A stretch of 64,000 nt of DNA from Perlucidibaca piscinae DSM 21586. GTDB taxonomy: Bacteria; Pseudomonadota; Gammaproteobacteria; Pseudomonadales; Moraxellaceae. Made by a program: the position numbers and the translations under genes. A model generated the notes under the pieces. It was not told the DNA's origin, made no database searches, and saw only the letters and a program-made list of their open reading frames with translations. Positions 53,351 through 61,814 of the stretch are shown in pieces. The stretch's first letter is position 1. The number at the start of each line of letters is the position of its first letter. The DNA is taken from positions 620,001 to 684,000 of the forward strand of contig NZ_ATUE01000006.1 in NCBI RefSeq assembly GCF_000420045.1, read 5' to 3'.

Positions 53351-54520
53351 ATGCACGAAACGCCCCGCATGACACTGCCACACTGGTTGCCGGTGTGGCG
53401 GCTCGACCTGTACGCACGGCTGCTTTTGCTGCTTTATCTTCTGCTTCCAGCGATCTGGCTTGTCACTGACTTCAGTCAGGCACCCGGCGTGCTGGGGCGC
53501 GATTTCATTGCATTCTGGGCTGCTGCCAAACTGACATCGGCCCAGAGTGCGCTCGCCGTCTATCAGCCGGAAATTCTGCTTTCCTTTTCAAGAACAGCCG
53601 TGCCGGATGCGTTTGATCTGCCGTGGTTCTATCCGCCTACCTATTTGTTGATGGTGCAATGGCTGAGACCGTTCAGCTACCCGGAAGCATTTGCTTACTT
53701 CACCGGCGGAAGCATTGTGCTCTATGGCTTCGCTGTCTACGCGCTGTGTCGTTCGAAACGGATGACCTGCTATGCCCTGGCACTGCCCTTCGTGTTCATC
53801 ACGGCGCAATACGGCCAGAACGGACTGCTGCTGGCCGCGATCGTGGCTGCAGCTGCCCGAATGCACTCCCGGCCCTTCATTTCCGGTGTTCTATTGGGAT
53901 TGCTGTGCATCAAGCCGCATCTGTTCATCGGCCTTGGCCTGCTGTTGATCACGTGTGCCAGCCCTGCCATGTGGGGCGGTGCATTGCTGTCCTCACTGGT
54001 TCTTGCAGTGTCCGCCACCCTGATGTTCTCACCAGCCATCTGGGTGATCTTTTTCGAGACGCTGGACCGGGCTCGGCTGCTTCTCGAGCAAGGTGTTCTG
54101 CCATGGTGGCAGATGGGCAGCCTGTTCAGCGGACTGCGACAGTGGGGGGTGGATGTCACCGGCAGTCACGCTCTTCAACTGATCTGGGGACTGCTGGGAC
54201 TGCTTATGACCTGGCGAGTCATTCGATCAACCCGGCGATGGGAACTGCATTGGGCGGCGAGCATCGCCGGCGGACTGATGGTGAGTCCGTTCCTGTATCA
54301 GTACGACATGGTACTGCTGGCCATTCCGCTGGTTCTGCTGGTGATGTCGGCCTGCAAGGATGGTCTGCCAGGCGGACAGGTACAGGCGTTCCTGGTTGTC
54401 GCGATGCTGCCGTTGCTCGACTATCTGAATCTGACGCATCTCAACTGGGTCCTGCCAGCCATCGTGCTGTTCATGTGCTGGCGACAATCCCGTTGCAGCT
54501 CACTACCCGGCAGATCGTGA
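53351..54520 (+). CDS. GT87-family (DUF2029) membrane glycosyltransferase, copy 3
   Basis: A 389-residue polytopic protein from the ATG at 53351 (a GTG two codons upstream is possible). It shares the plan of the two copies at 19673 and 20871: GRDFIAFWAAAKL, WFYPPTYLLMVQWL, YGQNGLLLAA, LLGLLCIKPHLFIGLGL and SPFLYQYDMVL. It begins 57 bases after the tRNA gene. It probably transfers sugar from a polyprenyl-phosphate donor; the acceptor is unknown. It is more GC-rich than copy 2. Confidence 0.75.
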   Translation: MHETPRMTLPHWLPVWRLDLYARLLLLLYLLLPAIWLVTDFSQAPGVLGRDFIAFWAAAKLTSAQSALAVYQPEILLSFSRTAVPDAFDLPWFYPPTYLLMVQWLRPFSYPEAFAYFTGGSIVLYGFAVYALCRSKRMTCYALALPFVFITAQYGQNGLLLAAIVAAAARMHSRPFISGVLLGLLCIKPHLFIGLGLLLITCASPAMWGGALLSSLVLAVSATLMFSPAIWVIFFETLDRARLLLEQGVLPWWQMGSLFSGLRQWGVDVTGSHALQLIWGLLGLLMTWRVIRSTRRWELHWAASIAGGLMVSPFLYQYDMVLLAIPLVLLVMSACKDGLPGGQVQAFLVVAMLPLLDYLNLTHLNWVLPAIVLFMCWRQSRCSSLPGRS

Positions 54521-54521
54521 A

Positions 54522-54974
54522 TCATTGATCCAAACGTGCTGAAGCCAGCATGTCTGCCTGCTTTTGCAGCAGCCTCCGTTTGCTCTCTCCCACACGCTTC
54601 GGCACTGCCAGCGTGGCGACATGCCAGAGCATGCGCCCCACGGTGTGAAGGGTGTCGTTGCCGTAGCGCGGAATGACATGAATGTGCACGTGCGGCACCG
54701 ACTGGCTGGCCGCTTTGCCGTCATTGATCAGGAAGTGCTGTGCAAGGCTGCCGAGGGCCTGGCGCTGGGCATGAGCGACGCGATGCGCGACCTCGAACAG
54801 GTGCGAGCGCGTGTCGGCATCCAGCTCCGCCAGCGTGGCCACCGACCGGCGCGGAACGACCAGGACATGACCGGGCGACATGGGATGGATGTCCATGAAA
54901 GCCACGCAGCAGTCGTCCTGGTGCACCCAGTGGGCTGGCAGGCTTCCGGCAATGAGCTGATCAAAAACGGTCAT
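54522..54974 (-). CDS. HIT-family protein
   Basis: A 150-residue nucleotide hydrolase/transferase of the histidine-triad family. The ATG at 54974 has GGGAG seven bases upstream; the open frame continues upstream but without family resemblance. The catalytic triad is His95-x-His97-x-His99 (HVHIHV) followed by IPRYGND. An early MDIHPMSPGHVLVVPRR block is typical. A 50-residue C-terminal extension of charged helices is present. Probably acts on AMP-linked substrates in the cytosol. Confidence 0.92.
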   Translation of the reverse strand: MTVFDQLIAGSLPAHWVHQDDCCVAFMDIHPMSPGHVLVVPRRSVATLAELDADTRSHLFEVAHRVAHAQRQALGSLAQHFLINDGKAASQSVPHVHIHVIPRYGNDTLHTVGRMLWHVATLAVPKRVGESKRRLLQKQADMLASARLDQ

Positions 54975-55435
54975 GGCGTGACTCCCGACGATGGTTTTGA
55001 AAACAATACCTTGCCAGATACTGGTCCGACAGTCTCTCGTTTGTGTGCGCCAACTGAAGAAGTGTCTTAGAACGATGACAGCTAAGCCAACCCTGCCGGT
55101 CACCGGTCGGGATGCCTGGGAACGGCATGGTAACCGCATCAAGTCGGCTGGACATCTGTTCGTCCTTAGACAGATTGGTTACTGGTCGCTCGCAGTCCGG
55201 TATGCGATGGTCGGTGTGTGGACATCAGCACCTGATGTCGCGACAGGGAGGATGTGCATGACGACAGCGGTAATCGCAGGCGTTCTGGCCCACAGCCTGT
55301 GGGCATTGCTCAGGAACCCGCCAATCCGTCTGCCTGACTTGGCAGAGCAACCATCTCGCCAGTGAGCTGGCAAACTGACGGGGCCCTTGGGCCCCCGTCG
55401 TGTATTCCGCACAAGGCAACGTGCGACGCATGCCG
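54975..55435. other. 461-base stretch without a confident gene
   Basis: It lies between the HIT gene and the exported-protein gene, both on the minus strand. An open frame on the plus strand (ATG at 55075 to 55365, 96 codons) has one hydrophobic stretch (CMTTAVIAGVLAHSLWALL) but no family resemblance and no clear ribosome-binding site, so I do not call it. The stretch should contain the HIT promoter and the terminator of the exported-protein gene near 55377. Confidence 0.4.
55377..55399 (-). terminator. GC-rich hairpin downstream of the exported-protein gene
   Basis: Arms GACGGGGCCC and GGGCCCCCGTC pair with one bulged C around a TT loop, 37 bases after the stop of the minus-strand gene at 55436. 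Only a short AGTTTG follows on the minus strand, so it would be a weak intrinsic terminator. Confidence 0.5.
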
Positions 55436-55924
55436 TCATTCGATGAGATCCTGGGTCTGAAGCACCAGTATCCCGTTTTGCATCACCGTGATTTCCACGG
55501 TCTCTCCCACGAAAATCACGTCCGCGATGCTGGCTTTCCACTGGCTGTTCGGACAGCCAGCCTCGCTCCAGGTCGGATCCGGCGGGGTGTCGGTGCTGAG
55601 CTTGAGGGTCACCGATCCGTTCTTGATGCTGTTCGAGGGCACCCTCAGGTCCCCCCCGATATCAGTGATGGCAGCCGGATTCTGGCCCGGCGACAGCTTG
55701 CCCTTGGGATTCTTGCACAGGGTGCTCACCTCGACAGGCTCGCTGAGCACGCGAATGGCAACGTCGAGATCTCCGTTGCCCAGACCGGTCAGCTTCATGC
55801 TGCATGTCGCGACCTTGCCGTCATCGATGCAGACCGGTCCCTTGTTGAACTGCGGATTGCCGGCCTGCACCAGCCCGGCGGTCAGGGCGCCGACGACGCC
55901 CATCATCAGGATCTTCATGTTCAT
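55436..55924 (-). CDS. Small exported protein of unknown function with four cysteines
   Basis: A 162-residue protein with a signal peptide (MNMKILMMGVVGALTAGLVQ, cleavage near QAG). The mature part holds four Cys (PVCIDDGKVATCS, STLCKNPKG, EAGCPNSQW), fitting two disulphides in the periplasm or outside. Its alternating hydrophobic strands suggest a beta-sandwich, and the C terminus ends in a run of beta-like strands (VEITVMQNGILVLQTQ). No family is recognised. It diverges from a LuxR-type regulator 186 bases away. Confidence 0.7.
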   Translation of the reverse strand: MNMKILMMGVVGALTAGLVQAGNPQFNKGPVCIDDGKVATCSMKLTGLGNGDLDVAIRVLSEPVEVSTLCKNPKGKLSPGQNPAAITDIGGDLRVPSNSIKNGSVTLKLSTDTPPDPTWSEAGCPNSQWKASIADVIFVGETVEITVMQNGILVLQTQDLIE

Positions 55925-56110
55925 GGTGTGCTTCCTTCCGTGGTCATGGTCAGTCTGCGTCGCGTCTGCACGGCGACGTCAGCATCGTGATCATGGGCGG
56001 GACAGGCCTCACCAGCCATCGCCTCGACCGGCTAGCCCTTGCGGTGTAGATCGCCGAGTCGTAGGGTGAATGTGTTGACGCACGCGCGTCGCTGCAGGGA
56101 TGCGGCCAGC

Positions 56111-56689
56111 ATGCATGCTCATCTGTTGACAGCCTGGCTGCTCGGCAACGCGGCCGACTGGCGCTCCGCCATGCGTCAGGTGATGGCGGCCTCGCTGCCG
56201 TCGCCCTGCTCGCTCTGCGATGCCCCTCTCTGCGACATGCCACGCCTGCTGGCGCTGGGGCAGCCGGATGTCGTGCTCTGGGATCGGGAGGCACGCGACT
56301 GGATAAGCGTCTTGCAAATCCTTGCACGACGCGCGCCGCATGCCCTGCAGGTGGTCGTTGGTCGACGCTGGACCGCAGATGAGGAGTCGCTGGCGCAGGC
56401 ACTGGGCGTGCACCACTGCCTGTCACGTGTGCAGATCGACGCCACCCTGCCGGCCCTGTTGCGTACGCGACTGGTACCGGCGTTCTCCTCCGTCTGTCCG
56501 GAAGAATCTCGCATGAGCGTGCTGACGGCACGCGAGCAGCAGATCGTGGAGGCCTTGCAGAACGGCCTTGACAACAAGTCCATCGCACGGCTGCTGGGCA
56601 TCAGTCCGTCCACCGTGAAAACCCACCTGCATCATGTCTTCGACAAGCTGGGCACGACGCGCACGCAGCTGCTGCTGCACGGACGCTGA
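56111..56689 (+). CDS. LuxR-type regulator with degenerate receiver-like N terminus
   Basis: A 192-residue protein from the ATG at 56111. The C-terminal 65 residues are a GerE/LuxR helix-turn-helix: LTAREQQIVEALQNGLDNKS, IARLLGISPSTVKTHLHHVF, DKLGTTRTQL. The N-terminal ~120 residues resemble a receiver by layout (DVVLWD where the phospho-Asp would be, VVVGRRWTADE, a LHHCL segment) but lack the acidic cluster at the start. It contains Cys33-x-x-Cys36-x4-Cys41, which could bind metal or sense redox state. Possibly controls the neighbouring exported-protein gene. Confidence 0.78.
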   Translation: MHAHLLTAWLLGNAADWRSAMRQVMAASLPSPCSLCDAPLCDMPRLLALGQPDVVLWDREARDWISVLQILARRAPHALQVVVGRRWTADEESLAQALGVHHCLSRVQIDATLPALLRTRLVPAFSSVCPEESRMSVLTAREQQIVEALQNGLDNKSIARLLGISPSTVKTHLHHVFDKLGTTRTQLLLHGR

Positions 56690-56736
56690 CGTTCAAGCAG
56701 CCCAGAGAGTCGTGAGGCAGCAGACCGCTGGCGTCT

Positions 56737-57930
56737 TCAGGCCACGTCACGCAGGAAGCGGCTGCGCAGACAGGCCAGCAATGCACATGCCGCCATCACC
56801 GTGCACAGCGTTTTCGCATCGGTGCCCTGCAGGGCACTGACGATGCCGGCGGCAATCGCGCCGGACAGGCTGCCGATGGTGCCGTACAGGGCAGACGCTG
56901 TGCCTGCGTGAGAGGCATAGGGCGCCATGGCGAGGATGGTGGCGTTGGGCAGCACGAAACCCAGGCAGCCGGTGAACAGGAACAGTGCCGGCAGCAGCGC
57001 TGTGAAGCCACCAGCGCCGGTCCAGCCCAGTACCAGCAAAACCAGCCCTGCCCCGGCCTGCATCATAAGGCTGCGCTGCAGCAGCCTGAGCGGACCCCAG
57101 CGGCGCACCAGGCGGCCATTGAGCTGGGTGGCGAGAATCAGCCAGAAGGCGTTGGCGCCGAACAGCCAGCCGTACTGGTCGGCACTGAGTCCGAAATGGT
57201 CAATGAACACGAACGATGAGGCCGCAATGAACGCGTAGAGGCCTGCCATGCTGATGCTGCTGGTGAGGGCAAAGCCGCGAAAGCGATGGGTCTTCAGCAG
57301 CAGCCAGTAATTCTGCACGATGCTGCCCGGGCGCAGCGGGCGCTGGTGTTCGGGTTGAAGGGTCTCGGGCAGATGGCGGTGCAGCGCGGTCAGGGTGATG
57401 ACGCCGTAGAGCGCCAGCACCACGAAGATGGCATGCCAGTCGAACAGGTGCAGCAGCTGGGCCCCCAGCAATGGCGCCACCATGGGCGCGATGCCCATGA
57501 CCAGCATCATGGCGGCGTACATGCGCGCCGCCTCGGCGGTATCGAAGCTGTCGCGCACGATGGCCCGGGCGATGACCACGCCAGCGCAGGCACCGAAGGC
57601 CTGCAGGAAGCGCAGCACGATGAGGGCATCGACCGAGGTGGCCAGGGCACACCCTATGGAGGCCGCGATGAACAGACCGAGGCTGGCATAGAGCGGTGGC
57701 TTGCGCCCGTAGCGGTCGGCCAGCGGCCCATAGAACAGCTGGCCGAGGGCAAAGGCGGCGAAGAACGAGGCCAGGGTCAGCTGCAGCCGGGCGGCGTCGG
57801 TGGCGAGATCACGCTGCAGGCTGGGCAGAGCCGGCAGGTACATGTCGATGGACATGGGCGCGAAGGCGGTCAGGCTGCCGAGCAGAAACACCAGCAGCGG
57901 CGTGCGTTGCAAACGACTGGCGTCGGTCAT
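56737..57930 (-). CDS. Bcr/CflA-family multidrug MFS transporter
   Basis: A 12-helix major facilitator of 397 residues. Family markers: FLLGSLTAFAPMSIDMYLPALP at the N terminus (first helix with the Asp and Pro of DHA1 Bcr/CflA), GQLFYGPLADRYGRKPPLY, the motif-A loop, and RFLQAFGACAGVVIARAIVRD, the antiporter motif C. It should export drugs against protons; the substrate is unknown. Its start overlaps the rmuC stop as ATGA. Confidence 0.93.
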   Translation of the reverse strand: MTDASRLQRTPLLVFLLGSLTAFAPMSIDMYLPALPSLQRDLATDAARLQLTLASFFAAFALGQLFYGPLADRYGRKPPLYASLGLFIAASIGCALATSVDALIVLRFLQAFGACAGVVIARAIVRDSFDTAEAARMYAAMMLVMGIAPMVAPLLGAQLLHLFDWHAIFVVLALYGVITLTALHRHLPETLQPEHQRPLRPGSIVQNYWLLLKTHRFRGFALTSSISMAGLYAFIAASSFVFIDHFGLSADQYGWLFGANAFWLILATQLNGRLVRRWGPLRLLQRSLMMQAGAGLVLLVLGWTGAGGFTALLPALFLFTGCLGFVLPNATILAMAPYASHAGTASALYGTIGSLSGAIAAGIVSALQGTDAKTLCTVMAACALLACLRSRFLRDVA

Positions 57931-59321
57931 GCATCGGTCTCGCGTTCGCTGACGTCAGCGCGCAGCAGATCGGCACTGCGTTCGAGCACGCTGTCGGGCA
58001 TGTGCTTGCTCGGCTTGACGCCGAGGTCACGCAGCATCTCGGCCTGGCGCACCAGACTGCCACGACCGCTGCTGAGCTTCTTGTGGGTGTCGTCATAGGC
58101 CTTCTGGGCCTGCTGCAGGCGCTGGCCGACCTGCTCCAGACCTTCCACGAAACCGACGAACTTGTCGTAGAGCTCGGCGCCTCGACGGGCGATATCCTGG
58201 GCGTTGCGGTTCTGCTGCTCCTGGCGCCACAGGTGGGCGACGGTACGCACCACGAACAGCAGCGTGCTCGGGCTGACCAGCAGCACGTTGCGCTTCCAGG
58301 CGTCGTGCCAGAGGTCGGCGTCGTGACTGGCGGCAAGCAGGAAGGCAGGCTCGACCGGGATGAACAGGATCACGAAGTCCAGCGAGCGCAGCTGGTAGAG
58401 CTCCTGGTAGTTCTTCTCGGACAGGCCCTTGATGTGCGCACGCACCGAGTCGACGTGGCGCTTCACGGCGCCATCACGGGCAATGTCATCGTCGGCGTTG
58501 CAGTGGTCAATGTAGGCGGTGAGCGAGACCTTGGCGTCGATGATCAGGTGCTTGCCTTCAGGCAGATGGATGATCACGTCAGGCTGGGCGCGGCTGCCGT
58601 CATCGCGGGTGTGGCTTTCCTGGACCTCGTACTCCTCGCCCTTGCGCAGACCCGAGGCCTCGAGCACCTTCTCGAGGATGAGTTCGCCCCAGTTGCCCTG
58701 GGTCTTGTTCTGGCTGGTGAGCGCACGGGTCAGGTCATTGGCGCGCTGGCTGAGCTGCTGGTTCATGGCCTGCAACTGGCGCACCTGCTCGGCCAGTGCC
58801 GAACGGTCCTTGCTTTCGCTGACGTAGGCGGTCTCGACCTTGCCCTGGAACTCCTGCAGACGCGCCTTGAGGGGCTCCAGCAGCTGACCCAGCGCGGACT
58901 GGTTCTGCTCGCTGAAGCGGCGCGACTTTTCCTCGAGAATGGACTGCGCCAGGGTCTGGAACTGATGGGTGAGCTGCTCGCGCGCCTGCTGCAGCAGGGC
59001 CAGCTTCTCGCCACCCTGCTGGCGCTCGCCCTGCAGCTCGCTTTCCAGCCGGGCAGCCCGGGTCAGCGCCTGCTGGTGCTGCTCGCGCAGCTGGATCAGC
59101 TCGTGACTGAATTCCTGGGCACGCTCGTGCTGCTGGGCGGTTTCCTGCTCCTGCGCCAGCAGACGCTCCTGCAGGCGCGCCAGCTCGCTCTGGCTGTCGA
59201 CACGCACGCGCAGTTCGGCCGTGGCCAGTGCAGTGTCAAGCTGGCGCAGACGCGGCATGAAATACAGGACCGCCAGCAGCACACCAACCGTCAGACCCGC
59301 CAGCAACGCCATCACATCCAT
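57927..59321 (-). CDS. rmuC: DNA recombination protein RmuC
   Basis: A 464-residue protein: one N-terminal helix (2-20), a long coiled coil (about 25-190, heptads rich in Gln, Glu and Leu), then the RmuC nuclease-fold domain (about 200-430) with NKTQGNWGELILEKVLEASG, YEVQESHTRDDGSRAQPDVI, HLIIDAKVSLTAY and DFVILFIPVEPAFL. RmuC limits inversions at short inverted repeats. GGTGAG precedes the ATG. The Bcr/CflA gene follows with a 4-base overlap. Confidence 0.95.
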   Translation of the reverse strand: MDVMALLAGLTVGVLLAVLYFMPRLRQLDTALATAELRVRVDSQSELARLQERLLAQEQETAQQHERAQEFSHELIQLREQHQQALTRAARLESELQGERQQGGEKLALLQQAREQLTHQFQTLAQSILEEKSRRFSEQNQSALGQLLEPLKARLQEFQGKVETAYVSESKDRSALAEQVRQLQAMNQQLSQRANDLTRALTSQNKTQGNWGELILEKVLEASGLRKGEEYEVQESHTRDDGSRAQPDVIIHLPEGKHLIIDAKVSLTAYIDHCNADDDIARDGAVKRHVDSVRAHIKGLSEKNYQELYQLRSLDFVILFIPVEPAFLLAASHDADLWHDAWKRNVLLVSPSTLLFVVRTVAHLWRQEQQNRNAQDIARRGAELYDKFVGFVEGLEQVGQRLQQAQKAYDDTHKKLSSGRGSLVRQAEMLRDLGVKPSKHMPDSVLERSADLLRADVSERETDA

Positions 59322-59367
59322 GCCACACTCACCTTGTCTTGATTACCCGGAAAGGACGCACGATAGC

Positions 59368-59853
59368 ATGCGCACAGGTGCATCAGATGAGCTTGCACGG
59401 GCGAAAACCGGTCCTTGGCTGCCGCGACTGGTCGGCTATGTCTGGGCGGCCCCCGTGACGCTGATCGGTCTGCTGCTTTCCGTGCCAATACGCCTGAGTG
59501 GCGGCCAGTGGCAATGTCACAGTGGCGTGCTCGAAGCCTGGGGCGGCACGGTGGCACGCTGGTTGTTGCAGGGTGGTCGCCGGCGGATTCTCGCGATCAC
59601 CCTGGGTCATGTCGTGCTGGCCCCGGATCGATACTGGCTGGAAAGCACGCGCGCCCATGAGCGTGTGCATGTGGCGCAGACGGCACGCTGGGGTGTGGTG
59701 TTTCCGCTGGCCTACGGCGTGGCGAGCCTGCTGGCCTGGTGGCGGGGAGAGCCGGCCTACCGGGGCAATCGCTTTGAGCAGGCTGCCTATCGGGTGCATG
59801 ATCCGCTGAATCTGGCCACGGAGAGCCGCCATGAATCAGATATCACGTCGTGA
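59368..59853 (+). CDS. Small membrane-associated protein with HExxH motif
   Basis: A 161-residue protein from the ATG at 59368, preceded by AAGGA about eleven bases upstream. There is a hydrophobic segment at about 24-42 (VWAAPVTLIGLLLSVPI) and another near 110-122. His97-Glu98-Arg-Val-His101 is an HExxH zinc motif within STRAHERVHVAQTARWG, and a late RFEQAAYR block could supply a third ligand (Glu). The whole pattern is seen in an unnamed family of proteobacterial proteins. Protease activity is unproven. It overlaps the esterase gene by 23 bases. Confidence 0.6.
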   Translation: MRTGASDELARAKTGPWLPRLVGYVWAAPVTLIGLLLSVPIRLSGGQWQCHSGVLEAWGGTVARWLLQGGRRRILAITLGHVVLAPDRYWLESTRAHERVHVAQTARWGVVFPLAYGVASLLAWWRGEPAYRGNRFEQAAYRVHDPLNLATESRHESDITS

Positions 59854-60811
59854 TGCCGTGTTGCGGGCACTGGGTCTGGTCTGGCTGGGGGGCATCGGCT
59901 TGGTGCATGCCGATGCCCCCCAGCCAGACCAGACAAGCACGGCTTGTACCGTGCACGTGACGACTGCCTCGTATGCCTGGAAAGACGATGCGCGCCCGTA
60001 TCGCCTTGCACAGGGTCGGTGTACACCGGCCACAGCCCCTGAACGACTTGTGGTGGCACTGCATGCAGGCGGCTCGGATGCCCGAGCCATGGCGGACTAC
60101 ACGGGCCTGGATGCCCTGGCTGATGACGGACGCACCGTAGTGGCCTATCCGCAGGGTGACCGGCGCGTGTCAGGACTGCTGACCTGGAATGCCGGCCACT
60201 GCTGCGGCAATGCCATGCTGCGCAACGTGGATGATGTCAGCTATGTGCGCGGGCTGATCGCCCTGTTGCGGGCGCGCTTCGGCCTCCCCGCCGGCGCGGT
60301 GTATCTGGCCGGGCTGTCGAATGGCGCCATGCTGGCCTACCGGCTCGCAGCCTCAGCACCGCAGGAGATAGCCGGCGTGATCGCGGTGGCAGGCACGGTC
60401 GCCACCTCGCCGCCGCCAGCTGCCGCACGCCTGCGCATCCTGCACGTGCATGGGGACGATGACCAGCACGTGCCCTGGCTGGGTGGCACCGGCCAGCGCA
60501 CGCTGTCAGGCACCGAGCATGCCTCGGTGCGCGACACCCTGCAGCCTTGGGTTCAGGTCACGCAGGCGACGCAACCGGTCGAGATCGTTCGCCTCGCGGC
60601 ACTGGATGATGCACGCACCCGGGTCACGTCATACCGCTACCGGGATGCTGCCGGCGTCGTGCGTGTCGAACTGATCGGCATTGCCGGTGGCGGTCACACC
60701 TGGCCGGGCAGCAGCCGCTTCACCGGCTGGCTGGGCGAGGCCAACCGGACCATGAACATGAATCGGGTGATGCGGGAGTTCATGGCGGACGCCTCGGAGA
60801 TGACGCCATGA
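59831..60811 (+). CDS. Exported PHB-depolymerase/LpqC-like alpha/beta hydrolase
   Basis: A 326-residue hydrolase with a signal peptide containing SRRDAVLRAL, Tat-like, ending near VHADA. The mature part has ERLVVALHAGGSDARAM (oxyanion loop), the nucleophile Ser163 in GLSNGAM, HVHGDDDQHVPW and the catalytic His in GGGHTWPGS, the layout of feruloyl esterase/polyhydroxybutyrate depolymerase-like LpqC enzymes. GGAGAG lies five bases before the ATG. A perfect 26-bp inverted repeat spans its codons 15-35. It should act on an ester outside the cytoplasm. Confidence 0.9.
   Translation: MNQISRRDAVLRALGLVWLGGIGLVHADAPQPDQTSTACTVHVTTASYAWKDDARPYRLAQGRCTPATAPERLVVALHAGGSDARAMADYTGLDALADDGRTVVAYPQGDRRVSGLLTWNAGHCCGNAMLRNVDDVSYVRGLIALLRARFGLPAGAVYLAGLSNGAMLAYRLAASAPQEIAGVIAVAGTVATSPPPAAARLRILHVHGDDDQHVPWLGGTGQRTLSGTEHASVRDTLQPWVQVTQATQPVEIVRLAALDDARTRVTSYRYRDAAGVVRVELIGIAGGGHTWPGSSRFTGWLGEANRTMNMNRVMREFMADASEMTP
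59874..59934. repeat. Perfect 26-bp inverted repeat in the signal-peptide region
   Basis: Arms 59874-59899 and 59909-59934 are exact reverse complements around a nine-base loop (59900-59908). It begins 43 bases after the esterase start codon and lies fully within coding sequence. As RNA it would form a very stable GC-rich hairpin near the start of the message. Confidence 0.95.
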
Positions 60812-60817
60812 CTGCCG

Positions 60818-61285
60818 TCAGGTCAGCAGGGTCTGGCGCGCTCCCCTGAGCCGGGCATCGATGTCCAGCAGATCCACCCACTCATGGCGGACGCGCGAGA
60901 ACGCCGGATGCTCCGGATTCAGGAGCAGGTTGTTCTCGAGGGGAATGACGACACTGGGAACACGCAACCCGACACTGTCGCGTGACGTGAACCAGGCCAT
61001 GCCAACGGGCTGGGCATATCGACGATCCCCGTCCCAGCCCTGGGGCAATGTCGCAGCGTCCACGTCCTGGATCAGCTCATCCGGCACGTCGACGCGAATG
61101 ACGGCAACGGGAAACGGCACATCGCTGCTCTGCACCAGAATCTCCAGCATGGCCAGCGCAATGCTGCTGGCCGTGTAGACCATATGCGTGCCCTTGCGAT
61201 GCCAGCGCCCCTGGGTCAGGGCGCTGCCGGTGCCGGTCATGGCCGAGGCGGCGAACGCCGGATGGCAGAGTCGCCAGACGATCAT
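60818..61285 (-). CDS. RES-domain toxin (NAD+-degrading family)
   Basis: A 155-residue protein with the RES-domain pattern: an early MIVWRLCHPAFA, SALTQGRWHRKGTHMVYTAS and ALAMLEILVQ (the Arg and Glu regions), and a conserved Ser in WFTSRDS. RES toxins phosphorolyse NAD+ and are neutralised by Xre/MbcA-type antitoxins. Its ATG overlaps the stop of the antitoxin gene by one base (TGATG), the usual antitoxin-first order. It converges with the esterase gene six bases away. Confidence 0.9.
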   Translation of the reverse strand: MIVWRLCHPAFAASAMTGTGSALTQGRWHRKGTHMVYTASSIALAMLEILVQSSDVPFPVAVIRVDVPDELIQDVDAATLPQGWDGDRRYAQPVGMAWFTSRDSVGLRVPSVVIPLENNLLLNPEHPAFSRVRHEWVDLLDIDARLRGARQTLLT

Positions 61286-61743
61286 CAGCAGAACACGCCA
61301 TGCTGCATGCGCAGCAAGGCGTCATTGACCTCTTCGGCCCCGAACTCGGTATCCAGCAGGGAGGCCGGCGTGGCGCCCGCCGACAGGCTGCGGTTGGGAC
61401 GTTGCAGCCAGGTGTAGGCCTGCTTTGCGCTGCCGAACGTCTCGATGGCACGCGCGAACACCTTGGCGTAGCGCACGACCTTGGCGGCATCCTCGCCAGT
61501 GAGACGCTCGTTGTAACGGCGCGACAGGGTGCGAAAAGACATGCCGACCGCGTCGGCGAATTCCGGTGCGGGGATGTTCAGATCGTGGAGGAAGGCCTTA
61601 ACCAGCGCGCCATCCAGCCCGCTGCGTATCTGCGCGACCAGAACGTCGGCTGGCGCGCTCGCCAGCTGCAGCAAGGCATTCGACTGCAGCCGCCCAAACG
61701 CACTGTCCGCCACATGATAGCCACTTCCGATGGTGATGCTCAT
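61285..61743 (-). CDS. Xre/MbcA-type antitoxin (DUF2384 family)
   Basis: A 152-residue protein, the partner of the RES toxin. An N-terminal domain (about 30-90) contains a helix-turn-helix-like FADAVGMSFRTLSRRYNERL stretch; the C-terminal DUF2384 part (about 95-150) includes AIETFGSAKQAYTWLQRPNR and TEFGAEEVNDALLRM, the region that in the family occludes the toxin. AGGAGG lies seven bases before the ATG. A TTTTGCAAAA palindrome about 37 bases upstream could be its operator for autorepression. Confidence 0.9.
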   Translation of the reverse strand: MSITIGSGYHVADSAFGRLQSNALLQLASAPADVLVAQIRSGLDGALVKAFLHDLNIPAPEFADAVGMSFRTLSRRYNERLTGEDAAKVVRYAKVFARAIETFGSAKQAYTWLQRPNRSLSAGATPASLLDTEFGAEEVNDALLRMQHGVFC

Positions 61744-61779
61744 GGCATGCCCTCCTCATGAACACCCACAATACGCCAG

Positions 61780-61789
61780 TTTTGCAAAA
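61780..61789. promoter_or_regulatory. Palindrome upstream of the Xre/RES operon
   Basis: TTTTGCAAAA, a perfect 10-bp palindrome 37 bases before the antitoxin start. Its position suits a promoter-overlapping operator for the antitoxin. Short AT-rich palindromes also occur by chance. Confidence 0.4.
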
Positions 61790-61814
61790 ACAACCACAAA
61801 AATGGCATGAATCG

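Noticed and set aside
55075..55365. Possible 96-codon gene on the plus strand
   Set aside because: No ribosome-binding site, no family resemblance and poor coding appearance; kept only as a remark in the gap.
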